The notes below the pieces were generated by a model. The model worked only from the letters and a program-made list of their open reading frames with translations. It did not search any database and had not been told where the DNA came from. Position numbers and translations under genes: made by a program. Below are positions 27,656 to 35,919 of a DNA stretch of 64,000 nt, piece after piece. The DNA is from Paraburkholderia sp. BL21I4N1 (GTDB taxonomy: Bacteria > Pseudomonadota > Gammaproteobacteria > Burkholderiales > Burkholderiaceae), in assembly GCF_002973525.1 (NCBI RefSeq), contig NZ_PVEN01000018.1, positions 100,156 to 164,155 on the forward strand, read 5' to 3'. Positions within the stretch are counted from its first letter, which is position 1; each line of letters begins with the position of its first letter.

Positions 27656-29047
27656 ATGTCCTTGTTCCGCAAGAAGAGCGTCGAGCACATGATCGCCGCA
27701 AGCGCTCAGAACGCCGGCCTGAAGAAAGCGCTCGGCGCGCTCGATCTGACTTTCCTCGGTGTTGGCGCCATCATCGGCACCGGCATTTTCGTGCTGACCG
27801 GCACGGGTGCCGTTCAGGCCGGCCCGGCGCTGATGGTCTCGTTCCTGATCGCGGCGATCGCCTGCGGTTTCGCCGCGCTCGCCTATGCCGAGTTCGCGTC
27901 CACGATTCCGGTGGCGGGGTCCATCTACACCTATTCGTACGCAACGCTTGGCGAGTTGGCCGCGTGGATCATCGGCTGGGATTTGATGCTGGAGTATGGG
28001 CTGGCCACCTCGGCGGTGTCGGTGGGCTGGTCGGGGTACCTGCAATCGCTGCTGGCGGGATTCGGCGTGTCGTTGCCGGTGGCGCTGACGGCCGCGCCGG
28101 GTGCGCTGCCGGGGCATGACACGCTGTTCAATCTGCCCGCGTTTCTCGTGATGATGGCGATTACCGCGCTGTTGTCGGTTGGCATTCGTGAATCCGCGCG
28201 AATCAATAACGTCATGGTCGCGATCAAGGTGACCGTGGTGCTGCTGGTGATCGGTGTGGGCGTGTTTCATGTGACGCCGGCTAACTGGCATCCGTTCATG
28301 CCTAACGGCTGGAATGGCGTCTTTGGCGCGGCTGCCGTGATGTTCTTTGCGTTTATCGGGTTCGACTCGGTGTCTTCCGCAGCGGAAGAAGTGAAAAACC
28401 CGGCGCGAGATCTCCCAATTGGGATCATTGCTTCGCTCGGCGTTTGTGCGGTCTTGTACGTGGCGGTGGCGGCCGTCGTCACCGGCATCGTACCGTCGGC
28501 GCAATTCGCGAATATCTCGCACCCGGTGTCGTATGCATTGCAAGTTGCCGGGCAAAAGTGGGTCGCCGGATTTATCGACCTCGGTGCCGTCCTCGGCATG
28601 CTGACCGTCATTCTGGTCATGGCGTACGGACAAACGCGGGTTATCTTCGCCATGTCGCGAGACGGGCTGCTGCCCGCGCGCTTGTCGAAACTGCATCCTC
28701 GGTTTGCCACGCCGTTTTTTACTACGTGGCTTGTTGGGATTTTCTTTGGGTTGATCGGGGCGTTGGTGCCGCTCAATGTGCTCGCTGAACTGATTAATAT
28801 CGGAACGTTGGCGGCTTTCTCGATGGTGTCGATTGCGGTTCTCGTTTTGCGGAAGACGCACCCTGAGTTGCCGCGGGCGTTTCGGTGCCCTGGTGTGCCG
28901 GTTGTGCCGGTGCTTGCTGTCGCTTCCTGCCTCTTCCTGATGGTTAATCTGCAGGCGGTCACCTGGGTCGCTTTCGTGATTTGGCTTCTCATTGGGATGG
29001 TCATCTACTTCGGCTACTCGCGGCGGAATTCGAGACTGGCGAAATAA
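27656..29047 (+). CDS. APC family amino acid permease (cationic amino acid transporter type)
   Basis: 463 residues, about twelve helices. The first helix and consensus substrate-binding turn are LTFLGVGAIIGTGIFVLTG, with the GTG motif conserved. AYAEFASTIPVAGSIYTYSYATLGELAAWIIGWDLMLEY and FFAFIGFDSVSSAAEEVKNPARDLPIGI are typical of the YfnA/CAT subgroup of proton-coupled amino acid permeases. The ATG at 27656 follows TGGAGA; a start at 27632 would add eight residues. Codon choice drifts toward A/T in third positions after about 28600, unlike most neighbours, though the protein family signal continues to the end. Substrate not assignable. Confidence 0.92.
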   Translation: MSLFRKKSVEHMIAASAQNAGLKKALGALDLTFLGVGAIIGTGIFVLTGTGAVQAGPALMVSFLIAAIACGFAALAYAEFASTIPVAGSIYTYSYATLGELAAWIIGWDLMLEYGLATSAVSVGWSGYLQSLLAGFGVSLPVALTAAPGALPGHDTLFNLPAFLVMMAITALLSVGIRESARINNVMVAIKVTVVLLVIGVGVFHVTPANWHPFMPNGWNGVFGAAAVMFFAFIGFDSVSSAAEEVKNPARDLPIGIIASLGVCAVLYVAVAAVVTGIVPSAQFANISHPVSYALQVAGQKWVAGFIDLGAVLGMLTVILVMAYGQTRVIFAMSRDGLLPARLSKLHPRFATPFFTTWLVGIFFGLIGALVPLNVLAELINIGTLAAFSMVSIAVLVLRKTHPELPRAFRCPGVPVVPVLAVASCLFLMVNLQAVTWVAFVIWLLIGMVIYFGYSRRNSRLAK

Positions 29048-29299
29048 ATGTGTTGGACCTGCGTGGCGGCGGGTTCGATTTCCCCCGCCGCCATGTCCGC
29101 CTCTCCTTGCTTTCCTGGTGGTCGGCATCTACTTCTCCTTGCCTGCGGCAACGCAAAATAGGCAAAACAAAGTGAAGCGGATCGCTAATCACGTTCCTGA
29201 CACGGCAGTCATGCTTCCGACGGCGCTTCGCGCGCCATCGCGGTCGCGCCAGAACCCATTGGTCTCTGCATGCGCTGGTGCCGCCAAGCATCACTTATA

Positions 29300-29404
29300 T
29301 ACGACCCGGTAAGGGCAGCGCGCTGTTGCAATGGACTCGCACCTCCCTCTCGGGATGTGTTCGGCGAAGCCGATTTCGACCCTTCATTCAGGTGGGAACG
29401 CGAA
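29300..29404 (+). promoter_or_regulatory. Promoter/leader copy A of the paralogous gene pair
   Basis: An AT-rich TTATATACGACC element (ending 29306) stands 16 bases before an 82-base leader (29323-29404). Both parts recur with identical spacing before the next gene. The leader contains the inverted repeat TCGGC-GAA-GCCGA, then TTTCGACC. Conservation outside the coding region points to a shared promoter and regulator or RNA-level control. Confidence 0.65.
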
Positions 29405-29980
29405 ATGAAAGTCCAATCAGCCAACGGTCAAATAAACGAAACCAGTCACGCACACGCAACGCCGGGTAGTGGGTCCGGCGTCGGCACGGTTGCGGCGCCC
29501 GCAGTATTCGATACGTCAGGGTTTAAGCTATCTAACGTCGCGAACCAGGCAGGCGGTCAACCGCTCGCCAAGTCAGCGTTGCCGGGAGACCCTGCAGCGC
29601 CGGCGCCCCTTCGACTACGGGGCGGCGGAAAGGGCATTCCGTGGGGGCAGCCGTCTACCAGCGGCAACGCGCCTGGGTCAAGCAGCAGTGCATCCGGGAC
29701 AAGCGCGAGCACGGCTCAACGCATCACGTCCCTGCAACAACGGATCTCGCAACTGGAAAGTCAGTTGCGACAACTGTCAGCGCAGGAAGCGGCGCACGAT
29801 GCACAATTCCCGGTGGACTACGCTCGCCTCAAATCCGCGTTTGGCAGCCAGTCAGCCGAAGAGTCCGATAGGCAATGGGCGGCGATGACCTCGCGAGGCC
29901 GCGACATCAGGGACCGACAGGAAGCGGTAACGCGGGAATTACGGCAACTGCGTTCCGAATTGCAACAGATCCAGCACTGA
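29405..29980 (+). CDS. Coiled-coil protein of unknown function, paralogue 1
   Basis: 191 residues. No signal peptide or membrane segment. The N-terminus MKVQSANGQINETSHAHA is shared with the next gene product. Residues 20-100 are a disordered Gly/Pro/Ser-rich stretch. From about 105 comes a helical coiled coil, AQRITSLQQRISQLESQLRQLSAQEA, then RLKSAFGSQSAEESDRQWAAMTSRG and a second helix, TRELRQLRSELQQIQH. I do not recognise a family. Soluble with a Ser-rich disordered start and a coiled-coil end, it could be a secreted effector or scaffold, but nothing here proves that. A start at 29270 is possible in frame; 29405 is preferred because the coding similarity to its paralogue begins exactly there. 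Confidence 0.7.
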   Translation: MKVQSANGQINETSHAHATPGSGSGVGTVAAPAVFDTSGFKLSNVANQAGGQPLAKSALPGDPAAPAPLRLRGGGKGIPWGQPSTSGNAPGSSSSASGTSASTAQRITSLQQRISQLESQLRQLSAQEAAHDAQFPVDYARLKSAFGSQSAEESDRQWAAMTSRGRDIRDRQEAVTRELRQLRSELQQIQH

Positions 29981-30148
29981 GCGCAAAAAGCCTGCAGTTG
30001 CGTTTGCCGGAAACCCGCCTTGATCTCAGGCCGGCGGGTCGGCATTTCACCGAGCGCCCAGACGCCCCGGCATTTTTACGGGTGCGACTGGGCGCCACTG
30101 ACTGCGCCGTGCGGTTCGCTTGATCGCGTGAATTCCCATCGATATAAA

Positions 30149-30253
30149 TACGACCTGCCCTAGATGCCCGCCTGTTGCAATGGATCCGCACCTCCCGTTC
30201 GGGACGTGCTCGGCAAAGCCGATTTCGACCTTTCATCCAGATAGGAAAGCGAA
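30149..30253 (+). promoter_or_regulatory. Promoter/leader copy B of the paralogous gene pair
   Basis: TATAAATACGACC ending at 30155, 16 bases before the 82-base leader 30172-30253. The leader aligns with copy A without a gap and with 12 differences by my count (70 of 82 identical). The inverted repeat is kept in shortened form, CGGC-AAA-GCCG. Confidence 0.65.
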
Positions 30254-30886
30254 ATGAAAATCCAGTCAGCCAACGATCAATCGTACGAAATCAGTCAGGC
30301 TCAAGCAGCGCCCAGCGACGGTCCGGATACCGAGCTAATGACGAAGCCCGCCGTGTTCCACACAGCCGGACACGGGCCGTCAAACGTCGCCAACGGCGTA
30401 GCCTACGACGACAAAGGCCAGGGTTTTATCAAGCAGGACGCTCTGACCCTGCCCGTCAGGTACGACAAGGCCAATGGGACATGGCGCGTTTTCACCCCTG
30501 AGAATCCCACGAAGTATCAACCCCCTGTCAGCCAGGATAACAACGGTACGTGGCAGGTGCACGGCAATGTCGGGCTGCCGGGTGGGTTCAAGGGCGATCT
30601 GATGGCAGCTCAGGCCGCCGTTCTGCGTATCACTCAGTTGCAGCAGCGAATCCCGCAACTGGAAAATCGCTTGCAGCAAGTGATTGCTCTGCAAAATGCG
30701 CAGAATGTCCGAATAAGCGCCTGTTTTGATCGACTCCGCGCACAGCCCCCGTCACCAGCAGAAGCAGAACGGCAATGGCGTGAAGCGACCGCCGGGGCCT
30801 CTGCGCTCACGCAAGAGCGGGTGACGCTGCAGCAAGACCTGAACGGACTGCGAATGGAGTTGCAACTGCTCCAGAATCAGATGTAG
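30254..30886 (+). CDS. Coiled-coil protein of unknown function, paralogue 2
   Basis: 210 residues, paralogue of the preceding gene. N-terminus MKIQSANDQSYEISQAQA and C-terminal part RITQLQQRIPQLENRLQQVIALQNAQ, RLRAQPPSPAEAERQWREATAG, LQQDLNGLRMELQLLQNQ match paralogue 1; the middle does not. Its own central region (residues 45-115) reads GVAYDDKGQGFIKQDALTLPVRYDKANGTWRVFTPENPTKYQPPVSQDNNGTWQVHGNVGLPGG, which looks like two short beta repeats each holding NGTW. The two genes therefore share head and tail but carry different cargo in the middle. No signal peptide. Function unknown. Confidence 0.75.
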   Translation: MKIQSANDQSYEISQAQAAPSDGPDTELMTKPAVFHTAGHGPSNVANGVAYDDKGQGFIKQDALTLPVRYDKANGTWRVFTPENPTKYQPPVSQDNNGTWQVHGNVGLPGGFKGDLMAAQAAVLRITQLQQRIPQLENRLQQVIALQNAQNVRISACFDRLRAQPPSPAEAERQWREATAGASALTQERVTLQQDLNGLRMELQLLQNQM

Positions 30887-31167
30887 AAGCGGTGGCAACG
30901 GCTTCGATCAGCATGCCGCACACGCGGAAGCAATCCGCTGGCTCGACCGCGTCCAGCCAGCGGAAACCACCACGCATCCCGCAAAAACGGCCCGCCAAAG
31001 ACTCCCTCGCACCAAACCCCTGATAGCGCCCTCGAACAATTTGTGCTTTACTTTTCTGCATCCCAATAAAAATTGGCCGTACCAATCGGACCCCGCAAGA
31101 AAAAACAATCCACGGCAAAAACAGGCAGAAAACGGTCCGGTCTCTCACCCCATCAGGAGACAACTTC

Positions 31168-31716
31168 ATGACGATCAGCATCAGTCTGACGGTGAATGGC
31201 GCCGCGATCAGCGCCTCAATCGACCCCGGCACCCTGCTTGTCCAGTTCCTGCGCGAACAACTCCGCCTGACCGGCACCCACGTCGGCTGCGACACCGCCC
31301 AATGCGGCGCCTGCACCGTCCACCTGAACGGCCGCGCGATCAAGTCCTGCAACATCCTCGCCGTGCAAGCCGAAGGCGCGAATATCACCACCATCGAAGG
31401 ACTCGCCCAGAACGGCGCGCTTCACCCGATGCAAGCGGCCTTCAAACACTGCCACGGCCTGCAATGCGGCTTCTGTACGCCCGGTATGGTGATGAGCGCG
31501 GTGTCATTGGTCGAGCATCAACCCGATCTCACCGGCGACGACGTCCGCGCTCAACTCGACGGCAATCTGTGCCGCTGTACGGGCTATCACAACATCGTCA
31601 AAGCCGTGCTCGAAGGCGCCGCAGGCATGAAGTCCGCGGATTCGGGCAACGCGGGCGCCAGCAACGCCGGCAATGCCCCCGCCCACTCAGCGGCCACCGC
31701 GCCCGCCACCGCCTGA
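31168..31716 (+). CDS. Molybdenum hydroxylase small subunit, 2x[2Fe-2S] (CoxS type)
   Basis: 182 residues. N-terminal plant-type ferredoxin cluster: GCDTAQCGACTVHLNG plus the fourth Cys in IKSCNILA. C-terminal four-helix cluster: GLQCGFCTPGMVMSA and NLCRCTGYHNIV. It passes electrons from the molybdenum centre to the FAD subunit. The last 25 residues are an Ala/Ser/Asn-rich tail longer than usual. First gene of a seven-gene operon; AGGAG precedes the ATG. Confidence 0.96.
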   Translation: MTISISLTVNGAAISASIDPGTLLVQFLREQLRLTGTHVGCDTAQCGACTVHLNGRAIKSCNILAVQAEGANITTIEGLAQNGALHPMQAAFKHCHGLQCGFCTPGMVMSAVSLVEHQPDLTGDDVRAQLDGNLCRCTGYHNIVKAVLEGAAGMKSADSGNAGASNAGNAPAHSAATAPATA

Positions 31717-31726
31717 GGAGCCGACG

Positions 31727-34108
31727 ATGAACGCACCCGACACCCATCTGATCGGCGCTTCCGTAGAACGTAAGGAAGACTACCGTTTCCTCACCGGCAA
31801 CGGTCAGTACACCGACGACATCGTCCTGCCGCAGCAAACCTACGCCGTGTTCCTGCGCTCGCCGCACGCGCACGCGAAGCTCAACAGCATCGACACCACC
31901 GCGGCCCGGCAGTCGCCCGGCGTGATCGCGATCTTCACCGGCGCGGACATGGCGGCGGACAACGTCGGCGGCCTGCCTTGCGGCTGGCTGATCCACAGCA
32001 CCGACGGCAAGCCGATGAACGAGCCGCCGCATCCGATCATCGCACATACGAAGGTGCGGCATGTCGGCGATCAGGTCGCGCTGGTGATCGCGGATTCGAT
32101 CAAGGCCGCGAAAGACGCCGCCGAACTGATCGAGGTCGATTACGACGTGCTGCCTGCCGTGGTCGACACCGCGCACGCGTCCGATCCGGGCCAGCCTGCC
32201 GTGCACGACGAGGTGCCCGACAACGTCTGCTACAACTGGGGCCACGGCGACAAGGCCGCCACCGACGCCGCGTTCGCCAAAGCCACGCACGTCACCACGC
32301 TCGACATCGTCAACAACCGCCTGATCCCGAACGCGATCGAACCGCGCGCGGTCAACGCGAGCTACGCCGCGCAGGACGACAGCTACACGCTGTACGTCGC
32401 GAATCAGAACCCGCATGTGGAGCGTTTGCTGATGGCGGCGTTCGTGCTGTCGCTGCCGGAATCGAAACTGCGCGTGATTGCGCCGGACGTGGGCGGCGGC
32501 TTCGGCTCGAAGATTTTCCTGTACGCCGAGGACGTCGCGCTGACGTGGGCGTCGAAGAAAATCCGTCGTCCGGTGAAGTGGACCGCCGAGCGCTCGGAAG
32601 CCTTCGTCTCCGACGCGCACGGCCGCGATCACGTCACCCACGCCGAGCTCGCGATGGACGCCGACGGCAAGTTCCTCGCCATGCGCATCCACACGACCGC
32701 CAACATGGGCGCCTATCTGTCGACGTTCGCGTCGAGCGTGCCGACCATCCTGTATGCGACGCTGCTCGCCGGCCAGTACGCGACGCCCGCGATCTACGCG
32801 GAGGTCAAGGCGGTCTTCACCAACACGGTTCCCGTGGACGCCTATCGCGGCGCCGGCCGTCCCGAGGCGACCTACGTGGTGGAGCGCCTGGTCGAAACCG
32901 CCGCGCGCGACATGAAGCTCGATCCGGCGGAAATCCGCCGCCGCAACTTCATCCGTCAGTTTCCATATGCCACGCCGGTCGGCCTCACCTACGACACCGG
33001 CGACTACGACACCCTCCTCGCACGCTCGCTCGAACTCGCGGACGTCAAAGGCTTCGCCGCGCGCAAGCAGCAATCGGAACAGAACGGCAAGCTGCGCGGC
33101 CTCGGCTACTCGTGCTACATCGAAGCCTGCGGTCTCGCGCCGTCGAACATCGCGGGCGCGTTGGGCGCGCGGGCCGGCCTGTTCGAAGTCGGCCAGATTC
33201 GTGTGCATCCGACCGGTTCGGTCACCGTCTTCACCGGCTCGCATAGTCACGGCCAGGGGCATGAAACGACCTTCGCGCAAGTGGTCGCGGACCGGCTCGG
33301 CATTGCGCTGGAAAGCGTCGAGATCGTTCACGGCGATACCGGCCGGATTCCGTTCGGCATGGGCACGTATGGTTCGCGCTCGATCGCGGTGGGCGGCTCG
33401 GCGATCATGAAGGCGCTCGACAAGGTCGAAAGCAAGGCGAAGAAAATCGCCGCGCATCTGCTCGAAGCCGCGGTGGAAGACATCGAGTTCAAGGACGGCG
33501 TGTTCCGCGTCGCGGGCACCGATCGCACCAAGGCCTTCGCCGAGATTTCGCTGGCGGCGTACGTACCGCATAACTATCCCCTCGACGTGCTGGAACCGGG
33601 CCTCGAAGAAAGTGCGTTCTACGACCCGACCAACTTCACCTATCCAGCCGGCGCGTATATCTGCGAGATCGAGGTCGATCCGGACACGGGCGTGTGCCGG
33701 ATCCAGCAGTTCACCGCCGTCGACGATTTCGGCAACGTAATCAACCCGATGATCGTGACCGGCCAGGTGCATGGCGGGCTCGCGCAGGGCATTGGTCAGG
33801 CGATGCTGGAGCGCTGCGTGTACGACAACGACAGCGGCCAGTTGCTGTCCGGTTCGTACATGGATTACGCCATGCCGCATGCGTCCGATCTGCCGGACTT
33901 CACCGTCGAAACCGCGAAGGGGACGCCATGCACGCACAATCCGCTGGGCGTTAAAGGGTGCGGTGAAGCGGGCGCGATCGGCTCGCCGCCGGCGGTGATC
34001 AACGCGATTCTCGACGCGCTCGCGCCGCTCGGCGTGACCGACCTGCAAATGCCGGCGACACCGCATCGCGTATGGTCCGCGATTCGTGCGGCCGGTTCAC
34101 GCAGCTAA
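31727..34108 (+). CDS. Molybdenum hydroxylase large subunit, form II CoxL type
   Basis: 793 residues of the xanthine dehydrogenase/CO dehydrogenase large-subunit family, binding Mo with molybdopterin cytosine dinucleotide. GVGRKEDYRFLTG-like opening is seen as GASVERKEDYRFLTGNGQYTDDI; cofactor contacts include GGGFGSKIF, and GQGHETTFAQVVADRLG, and the catalytic Glu lies in the C-terminal GVKGCGEAGAIGSPPAV. The active-site loop is AYRGAGR (residues 372-378, bases 32840-32860), the form II signature, not the AYRCSFR of true CO dehydrogenases, so CO oxidation should not be assumed. ATG 31727 follows GAGGAG 10 bases after the small-subunit gene. Confidence 0.95.
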   Translation: MNAPDTHLIGASVERKEDYRFLTGNGQYTDDIVLPQQTYAVFLRSPHAHAKLNSIDTTAARQSPGVIAIFTGADMAADNVGGLPCGWLIHSTDGKPMNEPPHPIIAHTKVRHVGDQVALVIADSIKAAKDAAELIEVDYDVLPAVVDTAHASDPGQPAVHDEVPDNVCYNWGHGDKAATDAAFAKATHVTTLDIVNNRLIPNAIEPRAVNASYAAQDDSYTLYVANQNPHVERLLMAAFVLSLPESKLRVIAPDVGGGFGSKIFLYAEDVALTWASKKIRRPVKWTAERSEAFVSDAHGRDHVTHAELAMDADGKFLAMRIHTTANMGAYLSTFASSVPTILYATLLAGQYATPAIYAEVKAVFTNTVPVDAYRGAGRPEATYVVERLVETAARDMKLDPAEIRRRNFIRQFPYATPVGLTYDTGDYDTLLARSLELADVKGFAARKQQSEQNGKLRGLGYSCYIEACGLAPSNIAGALGARAGLFEVGQIRVHPTGSVTVFTGSHSHGQGHETTFAQVVADRLGIALESVEIVHGDTGRIPFGMGTYGSRSIAVGGSAIMKALDKVESKAKKIAAHLLEAAVEDIEFKDGVFRVAGTDRTKAFAEISLAAYVPHNYPLDVLEPGLEESAFYDPTNFTYPAGAYICEIEVDPDTGVCRIQQFTAVDDFGNVINPMIVTGQVHGGLAQGIGQAMLERCVYDNDSGQLLSGSYMDYAMPHASDLPDFTVETAKGTPCTHNPLGVKGCGEAGAIGSPPAVINAILDALAPLGVTDLQMPATPHRVWSAIRAAGSRS

Positions 34109-34141
34109 ACGTCCATCGACATCCTGAGCGGAGCATTCGAC

Positions 34142-34939
34142 ATGTATTCATTCGAGTATCAACGCGCGACGGATCCCCAGGCGGCCGTCGCCGCCCTCGC
34201 CGCCGACAGCAACGCGAAGTTCCTGGCCGGCGGTCAGAGCCTGTTGCCAACCATGCGCCTGCGTCTCGCGCAGCCGTCGCAATTGATCGACGTGACGCGG
34301 ATTCCCGCGCTGAAATCGATCAGCGTCGACGCGCACAAGGTGACGATCGGCGCAGCCGTCTGTCACGCCGACGTCGCGGATCACGCAGCGCTAAGGCGCG
34401 TATCGCCGGGGCTCGCGGAGCTGGCCGCACACATCGGCGATCGCCAGGTGCGCGCGCTCGGCACGATCGGCGGATCGCTCGCGAACAACGATCCCGCCGC
34501 GTGCTATCCGGCCGCCGCGATGGCATTGGACGCGACTATCGTGACCGAGCGGCGACGCATTGCCGCGAGCGATTTTTTCGTCGGCATGTATGAGACCGCG
34601 CTCGCACCCGACGAATTGATCGTCGCCGTCGAGTTTCCCGTGCCCGAGCGGGCCGCGTACGAGAAATTCCGCAATCCCGCGTCGCATTTCGCGCTGGTCG
34701 GCGTATTCGTCGCGAAGTTCGCGAGCGGCGTGCGGGTCGCGGTGACGGGCGCGGCGGCGTCGGTGTTTCGCGTGCCGGAGCTGGAAAGCGCGTTGTCGGC
34801 GAATTTCACGCCTGAGGCGGCTCGCGCGGTAACGGTATCCGCCGCCGATCTGAACACCGACATGCACGCGAGCGCCGACTACCGCGCGCATCTGATTCCG
34901 GTGCTGGCCGCGCGCGCGGTGACGAAGGCGATCGGTTAG
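34142..34939 (+). CDS. Molybdenum hydroxylase FAD subunit (CoxM type)
   Basis: 265 residues. FAD-binding segments AGGQSLLPTMRLRLAQP and TIGGSLANNDPAACYPAA match the CoxM/PCMH-type FAD domain; the C-terminal part with YEKFRNPASHFALVGVFVAKF is the CO dehydrogenase flavoprotein C-terminal domain. It takes electrons from the small subunit and passes them to the respiratory chain or another acceptor. Third structural gene of the enzyme, giving the gene order S-L-M here instead of the M-S-L order of form I cox operons. Confidence 0.95.
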   Translation: MYSFEYQRATDPQAAVAALAADSNAKFLAGGQSLLPTMRLRLAQPSQLIDVTRIPALKSISVDAHKVTIGAAVCHADVADHAALRRVSPGLAELAAHIGDRQVRALGTIGGSLANNDPAACYPAAAMALDATIVTERRRIAASDFFVGMYETALAPDELIVAVEFPVPERAAYEKFRNPASHFALVGVFVAKFASGVRVAVTGAAASVFRVPELESALSANFTPEAARAVTVSAADLNTDMHASADYRAHLIPVLAARAVTKAIG

Positions 34940-35026
34940 CGAAGATCGCCGTGAGCGGCTGACGAAACAACGTGCTCCGGCACGCCAACGTCAGCCGCTC
35001 ACCCGTTCGCTCAATTCAGGACCACC

Positions 35027-35914
35027 ATGCAGCCCGCTTCGATCGACGACACCCTCGCGCAACTCGCGAACCAACGCTATTTCGCGAGCCGCGAACTCGC
35101 GACCGCGTTGTATCTCGCGCTGCGCATGGAGCGGCCGTTGTTCGTCGAAGGCGAGCCGGGCGTCGGCAAGACCGAACTCGCTAAAGCCGCCGCCGGCATG
35201 CTCGGGACGACGATGCTGCGGCTGCAATGCTATGAAGGGCTCGACACGGCAAGCGCGCTGTACGAGTGGGATTACCCGCGCCAGATCATGGCGCTGCGTC
35301 TCGCCGAGGCCGCCGGCGAGCGACCCGACAACGACACGCTGTATCGCGGCGAATTCCTGCTGAAGCGTCCGCTGCTGCAAGCGCTGATGCCCGACGAGCA
35401 TCAGCCGGGCTCGCGGCGCGTGCTGTTGATCGACGAGATCGATCGCGCCGACGAACCATTCGAAGCGTTCCTGCTGGAACTGCTGTCGGATTTTCAGGTA
35501 TCGATTCCCGAATACGGCACGGTCCGCGCGGCCCAGCCGCCGCTCGTGGTGATGACCTCGAATCGCACGCGCGAAGTGCACGACGCGCTGAAGCGCCGTT
35601 GCCTATATCAGTGGATCGGCTATCCGGAGCGCGATCGGGAGCTGGACATCGTCGCCGCGCGAGCACCGCAAACATCGGCGGAATTGCAGCGGCGCGCGGT
35701 CGATTTCGTACACAGGCTGCGCGGGATGGATCTGTTCAAGGCGCCCGGGATTGCCGAAACGATCGACTGGTGCCGCGCGTTGGAAGCGCTGTCGGTGACG
35801 GAGCTGGATCCGCAGTCCGTACAGAACACGCTGGGCGTGCTGCTGAAGTATCAGGACGATCTGGCGCGCGTCGATGCCGCGCAAATCGCGCAGTGTCTCG
35901 CCGCGCCGGGATAG
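35027..35914 (+). CDS. MoxR-type AAA ATPase, CoxD maturation factor
   Basis: 295 residues. Walker A GEPGVGKTE (from residue 42), Walker B VLLIDEIDRADEPFEAFLLELLSDFQV, sensor 1 VVMTSNRTREVHDALKRRCLY. CoxD proteins are MoxR ATPases that act with a von Willebrand domain partner to insert or activate the Mo-Cu/Mo centre of CO dehydrogenase-type enzymes. Here the VWA partner follows five bases later, so the pair is complete. Confidence 0.94.
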   Translation: MQPASIDDTLAQLANQRYFASRELATALYLALRMERPLFVEGEPGVGKTELAKAAAGMLGTTMLRLQCYEGLDTASALYEWDYPRQIMALRLAEAAGERPDNDTLYRGEFLLKRPLLQALMPDEHQPGSRRVLLIDEIDRADEPFEAFLLELLSDFQVSIPEYGTVRAAQPPLVVMTSNRTREVHDALKRRCLYQWIGYPERDRELDIVAARAPQTSAELQRRAVDFVHRLRGMDLFKAPGIAETIDWCRALEALSVTELDPQSVQNTLGVLLKYQDDLARVDAAQIAQCLAAPG

Positions 35915-35919
35915 GCAGT

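Noticed and set aside
27548..29128. Minus-strand 526-codon frame opposite the amino acid permease
   Set aside because: His/Arg/Gln-rich shadow with no family features; the plus strand gene has clear transporter motifs.
29340..29372. Type III secretion (PIP/hrpII-like) box in the duplicated leaders
   Set aside because: TTCG pairs are present, but the spacing in the second copy is 22 bases, not the 15-16 expected, and the first copy lacks one half.
31598..34066. Minus-strand 822-codon frame opposite coxL
   Set aside because: Arg/His-rich shadow frame typical of high-GC coding DNA; the plus strand encodes an intact molybdenum hydroxylase subunit with all motifs.
31727..34108. Carbon monoxide dehydrogenase large subunit
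   Set aside because: The active-site loop is AYRGAGR, not AYRCSFR, so true CO oxidation is not supported.
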